DNA of 64,000 nt, from assembly GCA_018401695.1 (NCBI GenBank), contig JAGYKD010000001.1:1366016-1430015 (forward strand), in the 5' to 3' direction. Source of the DNA: Flavobacteriales bacterium (GTDB lineage: Bacteria > Bacteroidota > Bacteroidia > CAIKAF01). Position numbers and translations under genes: made by a program. Of the stretch, positions 42,265 through 49,936 are shown one piece after another (position 1 is the first letter of the stretch; every line of letters begins with the position of its first letter). The notes below the pieces were generated by a model. That model saw nothing but the letters and a program-made list of their open reading frames with translations. It was not told the DNA's origin and ran no database searches.

Positions 42265-42914
42265 GGGTGCAAGAGCAATTTAGCGGTTTGTGCAATGCTG
42301 TCGGCTAATTCAGACCTGGTGCCATCAAATACAGCGCGGATATGACGGTTTTGGTCTACCAAAATTAAAAAGCCTGAATGGGTATATCCACCGGGCTCTT
42401 CCGGGGCTTTTTTGGCATAAGCCATGTAGGCATCTGCCATTAAAAATATGCTGTCTACTTCTCCGGTTAAAAACTGCCAACGGCCTGCAATGGCGTGGTG
42501 CTTTTCGGCATAAGATTTCAATACCGAGGGTTGGTCGTGCAAAGGGTCAATCGTATGTGATAGTAGGCGAAAGTTCGATTCCACTACCATGCGTTCCTGC
42601 ACCAGTTCCATGGTGAAACTCATTTTCGGGCAGATGGTAGGACAGGTGGTAAAGAAGAAGTCTGCCAAATATACTTTACCCTCTATACTGTCTTGGTTGA
42701 AAGGAAGGCTATCTTGATTCAGGAATGCAAAATCGGGGATGCGGTATGGCACACTATCGTAACCACTTCCGTCAGGACGCTCTTGGAGTATGGGGGGACC
42801 CAAAAAGGGCAGTACTGCTTTTGGCTCTTCTGGGCCGGGATTTTTTTTATTGTTTCCATCTCCACAGCCCATTCCCACCATAACCAACAGTATCCAAGCG
42901 GTTATACTCCTCAT
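42261..42914 (-). CDS. SCO1/SenC copper-delivery lipoprotein
   Basis: 217 residues, lipobox Cys at 17 (LVMVGMGC). Thioredoxin-fold SCO protein that delivers copper to the CuA site of cytochrome oxidase. Copper ligands are visible: CPTIC with Cys91 and Cys95 in FFFTTCPTICPKMSF and the distal His179 in YTHSGFLILVD. SHTIDPLHDQPSVLK is the usual insertion. Downstream of and overlapping the Cys-less SCO-like gene. Confidence 0.93.
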   Translation of the reverse strand: MRSITAWILLVMVGMGCGDGNNKKNPGPEEPKAVLPFLGPPILQERPDGSGYDSVPYRIPDFAFLNQDSLPFNQDSIEGKVYLADFFFTTCPTICPKMSFTMELVQERMVVESNFRLLSHTIDPLHDQPSVLKSYAEKHHAIAGRWQFLTGEVDSIFLMADAYMAYAKKAPEEPGGYTHSGFLILVDQNRHIRAVFDGTRSELADSIAQTAKLLLHP

Positions 42915-43648
42915 TCTTCTTCTGGATTGCGGGTCAGTTTGTCGTCGAATTTATAATACTTGTGGCTGGCAAAATTGTAAGCATATTCTCTATTCAAATG
43001 CCCAATATCTTCCTTTAAATGCTTAATATCCTTCACTAAAAGCGGGTTATAGAAGCCCCTCAAGCGTCGCTCTTTGTCTACCAAAACCAAACTTTGGGGG
43101 TCGGGTCGTTGGGGCGGCATATTGCTGTCCGGAAGCAGGGCATTCATCCATTGCTCTTTCTGTTGAGCATCTCTAACAAAGCGATATTGCCAACGATTTG
43201 CCAAGCTGTCAAAAGAGGCACTAAAACTGGAGGGCTGTGGTAGAGGTTCCGGGGGAAGGGCTTCAAATAAACTGATGAACTGAACTTGGCCGTCGTTAGA
43301 AAGTATTTCTCGAGCGGCATACACAATTTGGTCAGGGATTGGCTTTTCCGCTGCATACATTGCCTGCGGCAAGAGATGAATTACTCGAATTTTTCCGTCC
43401 AAAAACTGAAGAGAATCTGTGGCTCCGGTTTCTTTCAAATAGGCTTGTGGCGCTACTTCATACAGAATGGTATCTGTTCTTGGGCGTTTGCCGGGTACTT
43501 TAATTACTCCATAACCATGTGGCCCATAAAAAGGTAGCCTGTTGATATGGGCGGTGGTATTAAATAGGAAAAAATAAAAAAGAAGTGCCGGGAGAAACAA
43601 GAGTCCAACCAGCACCAAAGGTTGTTTAAGGGAATTTCTTTTGCCCAT
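42911..43648 (-). CDS. SCO-like membrane-anchored protein without copper-binding cysteines
   Basis: 245 residues, one N-terminal TM (LVLVGLLFLPALLFYFFLF). The remainder follows the SCO fold (DGKIRVIHLLP, NDGQVQFISLFEAL, WQYRFVRDAQQKEQWMN, SLVLVDKERRLRGFYN), but the protein contains no cysteine at all, so it cannot bind copper as SCO does. It overlaps the true SCO gene by 4 bp. It may act as a redox-inert partner or scaffold. Family assignment is from fold-like segments and context. Confidence 0.7.
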   Translation of the reverse strand: MGKRNSLKQPLVLVGLLFLPALLFYFFLFNTTAHINRLPFYGPHGYGVIKVPGKRPRTDTILYEVAPQAYLKETGATDSLQFLDGKIRVIHLLPQAMYAAEKPIPDQIVYAAREILSNDGQVQFISLFEALPPEPLPQPSSFSASFDSLANRWQYRFVRDAQQKEQWMNALLPDSNMPPQRPDPQSLVLVDKERRLRGFYNPLLVKDIKHLKEDIGHLNREYAYNFASHKYYKFDDKLTRNPEEE

Positions 43649-43679
43649 ACGTTCATAACCGCAAGACGGCCCAAAAGGT

Positions 43680-44078
43680 TTAGTGGGCAGCCGCAGGCAT
43701 ATCCGAAATCAAATATTCGGGGAATATTAGGCGAACATCTTCTTGATACAAGCCCTCAATCATCATGAGTACAATAAAGTACACCATTAAAATGACCAAT
43801 ATGCCCAAGGTCAAGCGAAAGCTCTTTTTTTCGTCGCCCAAGTGCATGTAGGAGAAAATAATGTAATAAGCTTTTACAATGGTGAGTCCTATGTAAAAGT
43901 ATTTGAGTACTTGCTTAGAGGTGAAGGCCAGTTCGTAATTGGCGTAGGCTACGCCTACCTCTACTGCGGTTACGGCCAATAAAATCCAGAAAACTTTCCA
44001 AATCCACCAAGTTTTGGCAGGTGGTATGGCATCTTCGGCGCGGTGCAGGTGGGGCTGAAAATTATCGTACAACTCCAT
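43680..44078 (-). CDS. Cytochrome c oxidase subunit IV (caa3-type)
   Basis: 132 residues with three TM helices (IWKVFWILLAVTAVEVGVAYA, YFYIGLTIVKAYYIIFSYMHL, LTLGILVILMVYFIVLMMIEGLY). The sequence WxxWKVFWILLxxTAxEV and AYYIIFSYMHLGDEKK is characteristic of the Bacteroidota COX4-pro-like subunit. It lies between cox3 and SCO genes; subunits I and II are not in the window. Confidence 0.88.
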   Translation of the reverse strand: MELYDNFQPHLHRAEDAIPPAKTWWIWKVFWILLAVTAVEVGVAYANYELAFTSKQVLKYFYIGLTIVKAYYIIFSYMHLGDEKKSFRLTLGILVILMVYFIVLMMIEGLYQEDVRLIFPEYLISDMPAAAH

Positions 44079-44105
44079 GGCGTTTTCTTTATAGCAGGTT
44101 TTCGA

Positions 44106-44807
44106 TTAAATCAGGTAGAAGAAAGTAAATACAAATACCCATACCAGGTCTACAAAGTGCCAATAAAGGCCTACTTTTTCAACCATTTCATAATGACCTC
44201 TCCGGTGAAACACACCTTTGATGGTCATAAATAGCACTATAATATTTAGTATTACCCCCGAAAATACGTGGGTTCCATGAAAACCTGTAATGAGAAAAAA
44301 TAAGTTCGCAAATTGCTTTGGTCCATATTGGTTTTCGGTCATATTGGCTCCGTGAATTATACCCATTCCATTTTCTAGCACTTTACCATCTGCCGTTCCA
44401 TGAATAAAGTGGTACCATTCGTAAGCTTGGGAACCCAAAAAGATAAACCCGCCAATTATGGTCCAAATCATCCATTTAATTACTCCTTTTTTGTCAAATC
44501 GGTGACCCGCCTCCACGGCCAATACCATGGTCACCGAGCTCATAATCAAAATAAAGGTCATGAGCGAAACAAAAGCGAGCGGAATATGTCCCTCTACCAT
44601 TGGGAAGTGGTTGTATACCTCATCCGGGTTGGGCCAAAACTCTCTATTCATGTTTCGGGTGGCACCGTAGTAAATCAGCAGACTGGAAAAAGTCAATGCA
44701 TCAGAAACCAGGAAAAACCACATCATCATTTTTCCCCAGCTAATATTGAAGGGCGCATCCCCTCCACTCCAGGGTTTCTGAGCTGCTACGGTTTGTGCAT
44801 GGGCCAT
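44106..44807 (-). CDS. Cytochrome c oxidase subunit III (second copy)
   Basis: 233 residues, about five TM helices. COX3 segments: WGKMMMWFFLVSDALTFSSL, PLAFVSLMTFILIMSSVTMV, FLGSQAYEWYHFIHG, FLITGFHGTHVFSGVILNI, VEKVGLYWHFVDLVWVFVFTFFYL. The glutamate/histidine positions of helix ends (HGTHV, YWHFVD) are intact. It follows another COX3-type gene by 24 nt. Confidence 0.93.
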   Translation of the reverse strand: MAHAQTVAAQKPWSGGDAPFNISWGKMMMWFFLVSDALTFSSLLIYYGATRNMNREFWPNPDEVYNHFPMVEGHIPLAFVSLMTFILIMSSVTMVLAVEAGHRFDKKGVIKWMIWTIIGGFIFLGSQAYEWYHFIHGTADGKVLENGMGIIHGANMTENQYGPKQFANLFFLITGFHGTHVFSGVILNIIVLFMTIKGVFHRRGHYEMVEKVGLYWHFVDLVWVFVFTFFYLI

Positions 44808-44831
44808 AGTAGTGGTTTAACGTTATTTATG

Positions 44832-45452
44832 TTAAAACAATTGATCTGCGTAGGTCAAAAACAGGAACAAATATAACCACAACAAATCTAAAAAATGCCA
44901 ATAAATGGCGGTTCGCCTCAAGCCATAATGGTTTTTAGGACTGTATTTGCCTCTAAACGATTGCACTGAGGCTATCAGCAAGGCAAGTAAACCGCTGATT
45001 ACGTGCACAAAATGCGCACCGGTAATGATGTAAAAAAAGGAGCCTGATACGTTGCCTGTGGCATTGTCAATCAAAAATATCCGCATGTCCACCAAATCTC
45101 CATAGCCTGCCCATTGCAATTGGCCAAACCAAAGACCCAATACCAAACTCAACAGCAAAAACAGCCCTGCAAGTTTGCCCGCCCAAGCTTGCTCTTTGCG
45201 AATAATCCATTGCGCCAGACCAACCGTTAAACTGCTGGCCAACAATACCACCGTGCTCGTTGCAAACACTTGTGGTAAATCAAATTCAAACCAATTTGCC
45301 CCGTCTTTTCGCACCACATACACACTGGTGAATGCCGCAAAAAACAAGGTAACCGAACCCAAAAACAACCACAACATGATGTTCTTGGCACGAATTCTTG
45401 CCTCCCGCTCCTCCTCAGGAGTTAGTTGCCTGTGTATTGCTTCTTTTTCCAT
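44832..45452 (-). CDS. Cytochrome c oxidase subunit III-like protein (first copy)
   Basis: 206 residues with five TM helices: KNIMLWLFLGSVTLFFAAFTS, VFATSTVVLLASSLTVGLAQW, LAGLFLLLSLVLGLWFGQLQW, FFYIITGAHFVHVISGLLALL and TAIYWHFLDLLWLYLFLFL. It shares GAHFVHVISG and YWHFLDLLW with the next gene but is shorter and has a charged N-terminus (TPEEEREARIRAK). Paired cox3-type genes are usual in Bacteroidota caa3 clusters. 6 nt after ctaB. Confidence 0.92.
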   Translation of the reverse strand: MEKEAIHRQLTPEEEREARIRAKNIMLWLFLGSVTLFFAAFTSVYVVRKDGANWFEFDLPQVFATSTVVLLASSLTVGLAQWIIRKEQAWAGKLAGLFLLLSLVLGLWFGQLQWAGYGDLVDMRIFLIDNATGNVSGSFFYIITGAHFVHVISGLLALLIASVQSFRGKYSPKNHYGLRRTAIYWHFLDLLWLYLFLFLTYADQLF

Positions 45453-45458
45453 AACTTT

Positions 45459-46343
45459 TTATAAACCAAACAATAAGGTGAGCTGAATGATGGGCAAATA
45501 GAAAAAACTCGCAAACATTAAGAGCCGGGCATCCTCGTTTTTGCAACTCCAATATAGCTTTATGGCTGGAAGGGCAAAACCCACGGCAGCCAATACCAAA
45601 ATTCCCGTAGCAAGGCCGCCCAACATCCCGGTCCAATAGGGTATCAGGCTTATCGGAATCAAACTCATGTTGTACAGCAAAATCTGAAAGGCATTTGCTC
45701 GATTGCGTCCCGTAGGAAAAGGCAATAAATAAAAACCGGCCCTGCGGTAATCCTCGTCCAACCGCCAAGCAATGGCCCAAAAATGCGGAAACTGCCACAT
45801 AAACTGTAAGAAAAACAACAAAACCGCTTCCTGACCGATGGTTCCGGTGGCCGCTGTCCAACCAAGCAATGGCGGAACCGCCCCGGGAAATGCTCCTACA
45901 AAAACAGCCAAAGGTGTTTTACGTTTTAAAGGGGTATACACAAAAGTATAGGCCACCAAAGCCGATAGACTCAGCACAGTAGTCAATAAATTCGTACCCA
46001 ACCACAAGCAAAGGGTGCCCCCCAAAGTCAATAGCCCGGCCAACAACCAAGCCTCGTTCACCTTCATTCGCTCCTGAGGCAAGGGCCTGTCCATTGTACG
46101 CAACATCAATTTGTCCAAATCCCTTTCCAGTATTTGATTCATACCATTGCTGGCTGCGGTTATGCAGGTGCCACCCACTGCCAACAGGGCAAAAGACAAC
46201 CAGTTCACTTGCTCGGCACCTATCAAATAGCCAATCAAGGCCGAAAAAATGACCAAGGACGATAAACGGACCTTGGTAAATAAGGCATAGTCTTTCCATC
46301 GACTATATTTTTTTACTCCTTCCTTCATGGCTATGGCATCCAT
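45459..46343 (-). CDS. ctaB: Protoheme IX farnesyltransferase (heme O synthase)
   Basis: 294 residues, UbiA-type prenyltransferase that farnesylates heme b to heme o for the oxidase. First Asp-rich motif appears as NGMNQILERDLDKLMLRT (NxxxD-xxxD region), the second as WRLDEDYRRAG; the family segment RPLPQERM is present. About eight TM helices. Start at 46343 (MDAIAMKEG); ATGs slightly downstream are possible. First of the oxidase genes, 30 nt after the methyltransferase module. Confidence 0.95.
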   Translation of the reverse strand: MDAIAMKEGVKKYSRWKDYALFTKVRLSSLVIFSALIGYLIGAEQVNWLSFALLAVGGTCITAASNGMNQILERDLDKLMLRTMDRPLPQERMKVNEAWLLAGLLTLGGTLCLWLGTNLLTTVLSLSALVAYTFVYTPLKRKTPLAVFVGAFPGAVPPLLGWTAATGTIGQEAVLLFFLQFMWQFPHFWAIAWRLDEDYRRAGFYLLPFPTGRNRANAFQILLYNMSLIPISLIPYWTGMLGGLATGILVLAAVGFALPAIKLYWSCKNEDARLLMFASFFYLPIIQLTLLFGL

Positions 46344-46372
46344 AGGTGCATAGGTTTGGTTCCCCTTGGGAT

Positions 46373-47401
46373 TTATTGTTCAATATCCAGTTGCGGCACT
46401 TCTCTCACTTGCGCCTGCTTGGCCATAGCGGCAATGGCGCGAATATGGTCCGGGGTAGAACCGCAACAGCCGCCTACCAAATTCACCAGTTTCCGATCCA
46501 TAAACGGATGCATTAAACCGGCCATGGTTTCGGGCTCTTGATCATACTGACCAAAGGCATTTGGCAAGCCGGCATTGGGGTAGGCTGTTACAAACATCGG
46601 TGCCTTTCCCGACAATTCTTCGATGTATGGAAGCATATCGGTGGCTCCCAAAGCGCAATTCAAACCTATAGAAAGCAAGTCCGCATGGCTCACCGAATTC
46701 AAGAAGGCCTCCACCGTTTGCCCGCTGAGCGTCCGACCCGAAGCGTCCGTAATGGTGCCACTCACCATAATGGGAATGTCCTCGCCGGTTTCATCCCTCA
46801 ATACCTGTATGGCATACAAGGCTGCCTTTGCGTTTAGTGTGTCAAAAATGGTTTCTACCAACAATACATCTACTCCGCCCAACCACAATTGCCGTGCTTG
46901 CTGCAAATAGGCCTTGGCCAGTTGATCAAAACTTATGGCCCTAAACCCCGGGTCGTTTACGTCCGGCGATAAGCTTGCCGTTTTGGGCGTGGGACCCAAA
47001 GCGCCGGCCACCCAACATATGCGCCCCGGCTCCTCTTGCATCATTGCCTCGGCTGCTTCGCGTGCCACCTTGGCCGAAGCCATATTCATCTCATCTACCA
47101 AAGCTTCCATTTTATAGTCGCTCTGAGCAATTACTGTGGCTCCAAAGGTGTTGGTTTCCACCATATCCGACCCGGCTCTGTAATACTCCAAATGAATTTC
47201 GCGAATAATATCCGGACGCGTAATGCTCAGCAACTCGTTGTTGCCCTTAACCGGATGCTCCCAATCCGCAAAGCGATCGCCTCTATAGTCTTCCTCTTCC
47301 AGCCCGTGTTTCTGAATCATGGTGCCCATGGCACCATCCAATACCACCACCCGGCTGCCCATAGCAATCCGCAAGGCCTCAATACGTTCTTTACGCTCCA
47401 T
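46373..47401 (-). CDS. Stand-alone homocysteine methyltransferase module of methionine synthase
   Basis: 342 residues equal to the N-terminal module of cobalamin-dependent MetH: LDGAMGTMIQ, NELLSITRPDII, YYRAGSDMVETNTFGA, GALGPTPKTASLSPD, and zinc ligands in GLNCALGA and VGGCCGSTPDHI. The folate, B12 and activation modules that complete MetH are not in the window. Split MetH is common in Bacteroidota, where the second gene normally follows; here ctaB follows instead. It could work in trans with a distant partner, or methylate homocysteine from another donor. Confidence 0.9.
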   Translation of the reverse strand: MERKERIEALRIAMGSRVVVLDGAMGTMIQKHGLEEEDYRGDRFADWEHPVKGNNELLSITRPDIIREIHLEYYRAGSDMVETNTFGATVIAQSDYKMEALVDEMNMASAKVAREAAEAMMQEEPGRICWVAGALGPTPKTASLSPDVNDPGFRAISFDQLAKAYLQQARQLWLGGVDVLLVETIFDTLNAKAALYAIQVLRDETGEDIPIMVSGTITDASGRTLSGQTVEAFLNSVSHADLLSIGLNCALGATDMLPYIEELSGKAPMFVTAYPNAGLPNAFGQYDQEPETMAGLMHPFMDRKLVNLVGGCCGSTPDHIRAIAAMAKQAQVREVPQLDIEQ

Positions 47402-47645
47402 TGTTCTTTTTTGCTACATATGGCTCTACTCGTAACGATCGACCACCCCATTGGGTTTTATCTAAGGACTCCATGGCCTGAATTTCCTGCTCCGCCGAAG
47501 CCAAAGCAACAAATGCAAATCCGCGGCTACGCCCGGTAATCCTGTCAATCACCAACTCCAACGTAATTACCTCACCAAAAGGCATCAACAGCTCCTGTAA
47601 GGCTTCAGGGTCGGCGGCATACGGTAAGTTGCCTACAAACAACAT
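47391..47645 (-). CDS. RRM-domain RNA-binding protein
   Basis: 84 residues consisting of one RNA recognition motif. RNP2 is LFVGNLPY and RNP1 is RSRGFAFVAL, with the intervening AADPEALQELLMPFGEV helix. Short basic tail. Its 3' end overlaps the methyltransferase gene by 11 bp, so the two are co-translated. Likely an RNA chaperone or post-transcriptional regulator of the type common in Bacteroidota and cyanobacteria. Confidence 0.92.
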   Translation of the reverse strand: MLFVGNLPYAADPEALQELLMPFGEVITLELVIDRITGRSRGFAFVALASAEQEIQAMESLDKTQWGGRSLRVEPYVAKKNNGA

Positions 47646-47649
47646 CGCG

Positions 47650-47657
47650 CAAAGGTA
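47650..47657 (-). promoter_or_regulatory. -7 box immediately before the RRM gene (leaderless)
   Basis: CAAAGGTA on plus is TACCTTTG on minus, ending 4 nt before the ATG at 47645. It probably drives the whole RRM-methyltransferase-oxidase biogenesis run. Confidence 0.5.
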
Positions 47658-47671
47658 GCCAATTTAGTAGG

Positions 47672-47842
47672 GATTTTTTGGTTTTTTGGGCGCGTTTCGG
47701 GCTGTCCCCTTTAGTCCTCGGCGCAAGCCCAAGGGGCAGGGGAGCTGCAGGGGCTTTCCCGAAGGGTCGGGACCGCCGCTGCGCTCCTCCTGCCCCTAGG
47801 GCTTGCGCCTCCGGGCTATCGGCTCCATCCCGCGCGCGTTGC
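47672..47842 (-). repeat. GC-rich intergenic repeat, family C, copy 8
   Basis: Arms AAGCCCAAGGGGCAGG and CCTGCCCCTAGGGCTT pair; centre CCCGAAGGGTCGGG. The minus-strand end GGGATGGAGCCGATAGCCCGG and the other end ACAGCCCGAAACGCGCCC are shared in part with copy 9. Between divergent RRM and sulfatase genes. Confidence 0.8.
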
Positions 47843-47974
47843 CCATAGCACATTTCTTCTCCACAACAAACCAGTTTATTTTACAGCCATACCTGTCGGA
47901 AGTTAGCGTCCAACCTCCGCATTTCTTCGACTTTTTCTTTCCATCTCTGTACCTTCACCCTAGATTTTTTGGCT

Positions 47975-49615
47975 ATGAAAATCCTTCGCAAAAAAAAATG
48001 GCTTTTGATTGGTGTCGCAATCGCCCTGCCTCTGCTTACTTGGGCATTGTGGCCTTTGAGCGGCGACTCTAAATGGAACATTGAAGTCAATGCCGAATTA
48101 GAAAACGGCAAACACAGCTATTTGGCCGGCCTGCCTTCCAACGCTCCCAAGAAACCCAACATTATTCTTATCCTGGCCGACGATTTAGGCAAATACGATA
48201 TTTCACTCTATGGCGGAAAACGGGTGCACACGCCCAACATCGACTCCATTGCCCACCGTGGGGTCCGTTTCGACCAAGCCTACGTTACGGCGCCCATTTG
48301 TGCACCATCGCGCGCAGCACTGCTTACCGGTCGCCACAATACCCGCTTTGGCATGGAGTTTCAGCCGCACCGCAGATACCCTGCCAACCGGTTGGAATAC
48401 TTTGTGTTTCGCCACTTTATTGACACCGACAACTGGCAGGTAGCTCCTCAATTTTCTTTTCCCGACAGCGACCAAAGGAAAGATCAGGGCTTGCCTGCTT
48501 CCGAAATTACCCTCGCCGAAGTGTTGACACAACTTGGCTATAAGACGGCATTGTACGGCAAGTGGCATCTGGGGTACGAACCCGGGTTCCATCCCAATCA
48601 AAGGGGGTTTCAAGACTTTTACGGATTTACCGAAGCCTACAGCCTTTTTGCCGACAGCACCGATCCCGGCATCGTAAATGCCATGACCGATGAATTTTCC
48701 GACCGCCATATTTGGGAGAATGCCCGCAAGGGGGCTTGCGCCATAATGCACAACAGCACCGAAGTAGAAGAAAAGGAATACCTCACCCATGTATTTGCCA
48801 ACAAAGCCAAATCCTTTATTCGGCAAAACAAGGAGCAGCCTTTTTTTCTCTACCTTCCCTTTAATGCGCCCCATACTCCTTTTCAAGCCCCCAAAGCATA
48901 TTACGATATGTTCCCTGATGAGCCCAACCACACCCATCGGGTGTATAAGGCCATGATTAAATGCCTAGACGATGCCGTAGGCGAAATCATGCAGGAGTTG
49001 CGCAAGCAGGGACTCGAAGAAGAGACCATGGTTTGGTTTTCCAGCGATAATGGAGCCGCACTCTACACCCTTTCAGGCGATAATGCTCCCCTCAAAGGCG
49101 GAAAACTTTCGCAATGGGAAGGAGGGATTCAAGTGCCTTTTATGATGCAGTGGAAAGGAAAGGTTGCCCCGGGAAGCCATTTGGAACAGCCCGTAAGCCT
49201 TACCGATGTTATGGTTACCAGCCTGGAAGCCTTGGATTTACCCTTGCCGCAAGACCGGGTGTTCGATGGCGTTAATTTGTTGCCTTATGTTTTGGCATCC
49301 GACAGTGCTGCCGCACCGGCTAGGCCCTCCGAACCTCCTCATGCGGCACTGTTTTGGAAAAGTGCTTTCAACCAAGCCATGCGGTCCGGTAATTTTAAAT
49401 GGATGTTCGACGCCTCCACCGGCACGGTTCAACTGTACGATGTGGAAGCAGACATGGGCGAAACCAAAAACTTGGCCCAAGACCTTCCCGAAGTGCAGGA
49501 ACGGCTCAAAAGCATGTATCAAAATTGGCAAAATCAAATCCCCGAAGCCATGTGGCCGGGCATAATGAACCACCGTTTTGAATACCAGGGACAGGTTTTT
49601 TACTTTAGGATTTAG
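47975..49615 (+). CDS. Type I sulfatase
   Basis: About 546 residues with an N-terminal membrane anchor/signal (WLLIGVAIALPLLTWALWPL). The formylglycine motif CxPSR occurs as CAPSRAALLTGR with Cys109 as the residue to be modified, preceded by metal ligands in LADDLGKYD and followed by GKWHLGY, APHTPFQAP and SSDNGAALYTLSGDN. Alkaline-phosphatase superfamily; hydrolyses sulfate esters, probably of polysaccharides, in the periplasm. A TTG at 47969 is a weaker start. No sulfatase-maturase or polysaccharide-utilisation genes nearby. Confidence 0.93.
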   Translation: MKILRKKKWLLIGVAIALPLLTWALWPLSGDSKWNIEVNAELENGKHSYLAGLPSNAPKKPNIILILADDLGKYDISLYGGKRVHTPNIDSIAHRGVRFDQAYVTAPICAPSRAALLTGRHNTRFGMEFQPHRRYPANRLEYFVFRHFIDTDNWQVAPQFSFPDSDQRKDQGLPASEITLAEVLTQLGYKTALYGKWHLGYEPGFHPNQRGFQDFYGFTEAYSLFADSTDPGIVNAMTDEFSDRHIWENARKGACAIMHNSTEVEEKEYLTHVFANKAKSFIRQNKEQPFFLYLPFNAPHTPFQAPKAYYDMFPDEPNHTHRVYKAMIKCLDDAVGEIMQELRKQGLEEETMVWFSSDNGAALYTLSGDNAPLKGGKLSQWEGGIQVPFMMQWKGKVAPGSHLEQPVSLTDVMVTSLEALDLPLPQDRVFDGVNLLPYVLASDSAAAPARPSEPPHAALFWKSAFNQAMRSGNFKWMFDASTGTVQLYDVEADMGETKNLAQDLPEVQERLKSMYQNWQNQIPEAMWPGIMNHRFEYQGQVFYFRI

Positions 49616-49714
49616 CCTTTGGTTTCCTTGCTAAAGGCCTGCCTGCGGACAAAACCTTTTATGTGATTTCTTTGGGTTAGGATGGAATTCCATTGGTGTA
49701 GGATTTCGCACCAG

Positions 49715-49868
49715 GGATGGAGTGAACGCCCGCCCGAAGCCTAGGACTTGCTTTGGCGGCTTTGTGGCGGCGGTCCCGACCCTTCGGGTAAGCCCCCGCA
49801 AAGCCTGCCAAAGCAGTCCTTGGAGAGGGAGGCGGCAAGGACAGCCCGGCCGGTGCACAAAAAACCTT
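49715..49868 (+). repeat. GC-rich intergenic repeat, family C, copy 9
   Basis: GGGATGGAGTGAACGCCCG start, arms GGACTTGCTTTGGCGG / GCCAAAGCAGTCC, loop CCCGACCCTTCGGG (same loop as copy 8), then GACAGCCCGG. Between two co-directional genes. Confidence 0.8.
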
Positions 49869-49936
49869 CCTTTTTATTCTTTCATTTGTAGCTAAAAAAC
49901 CTTAATTCTGTATTAAATTCATGCAAAGTTCTGTTT

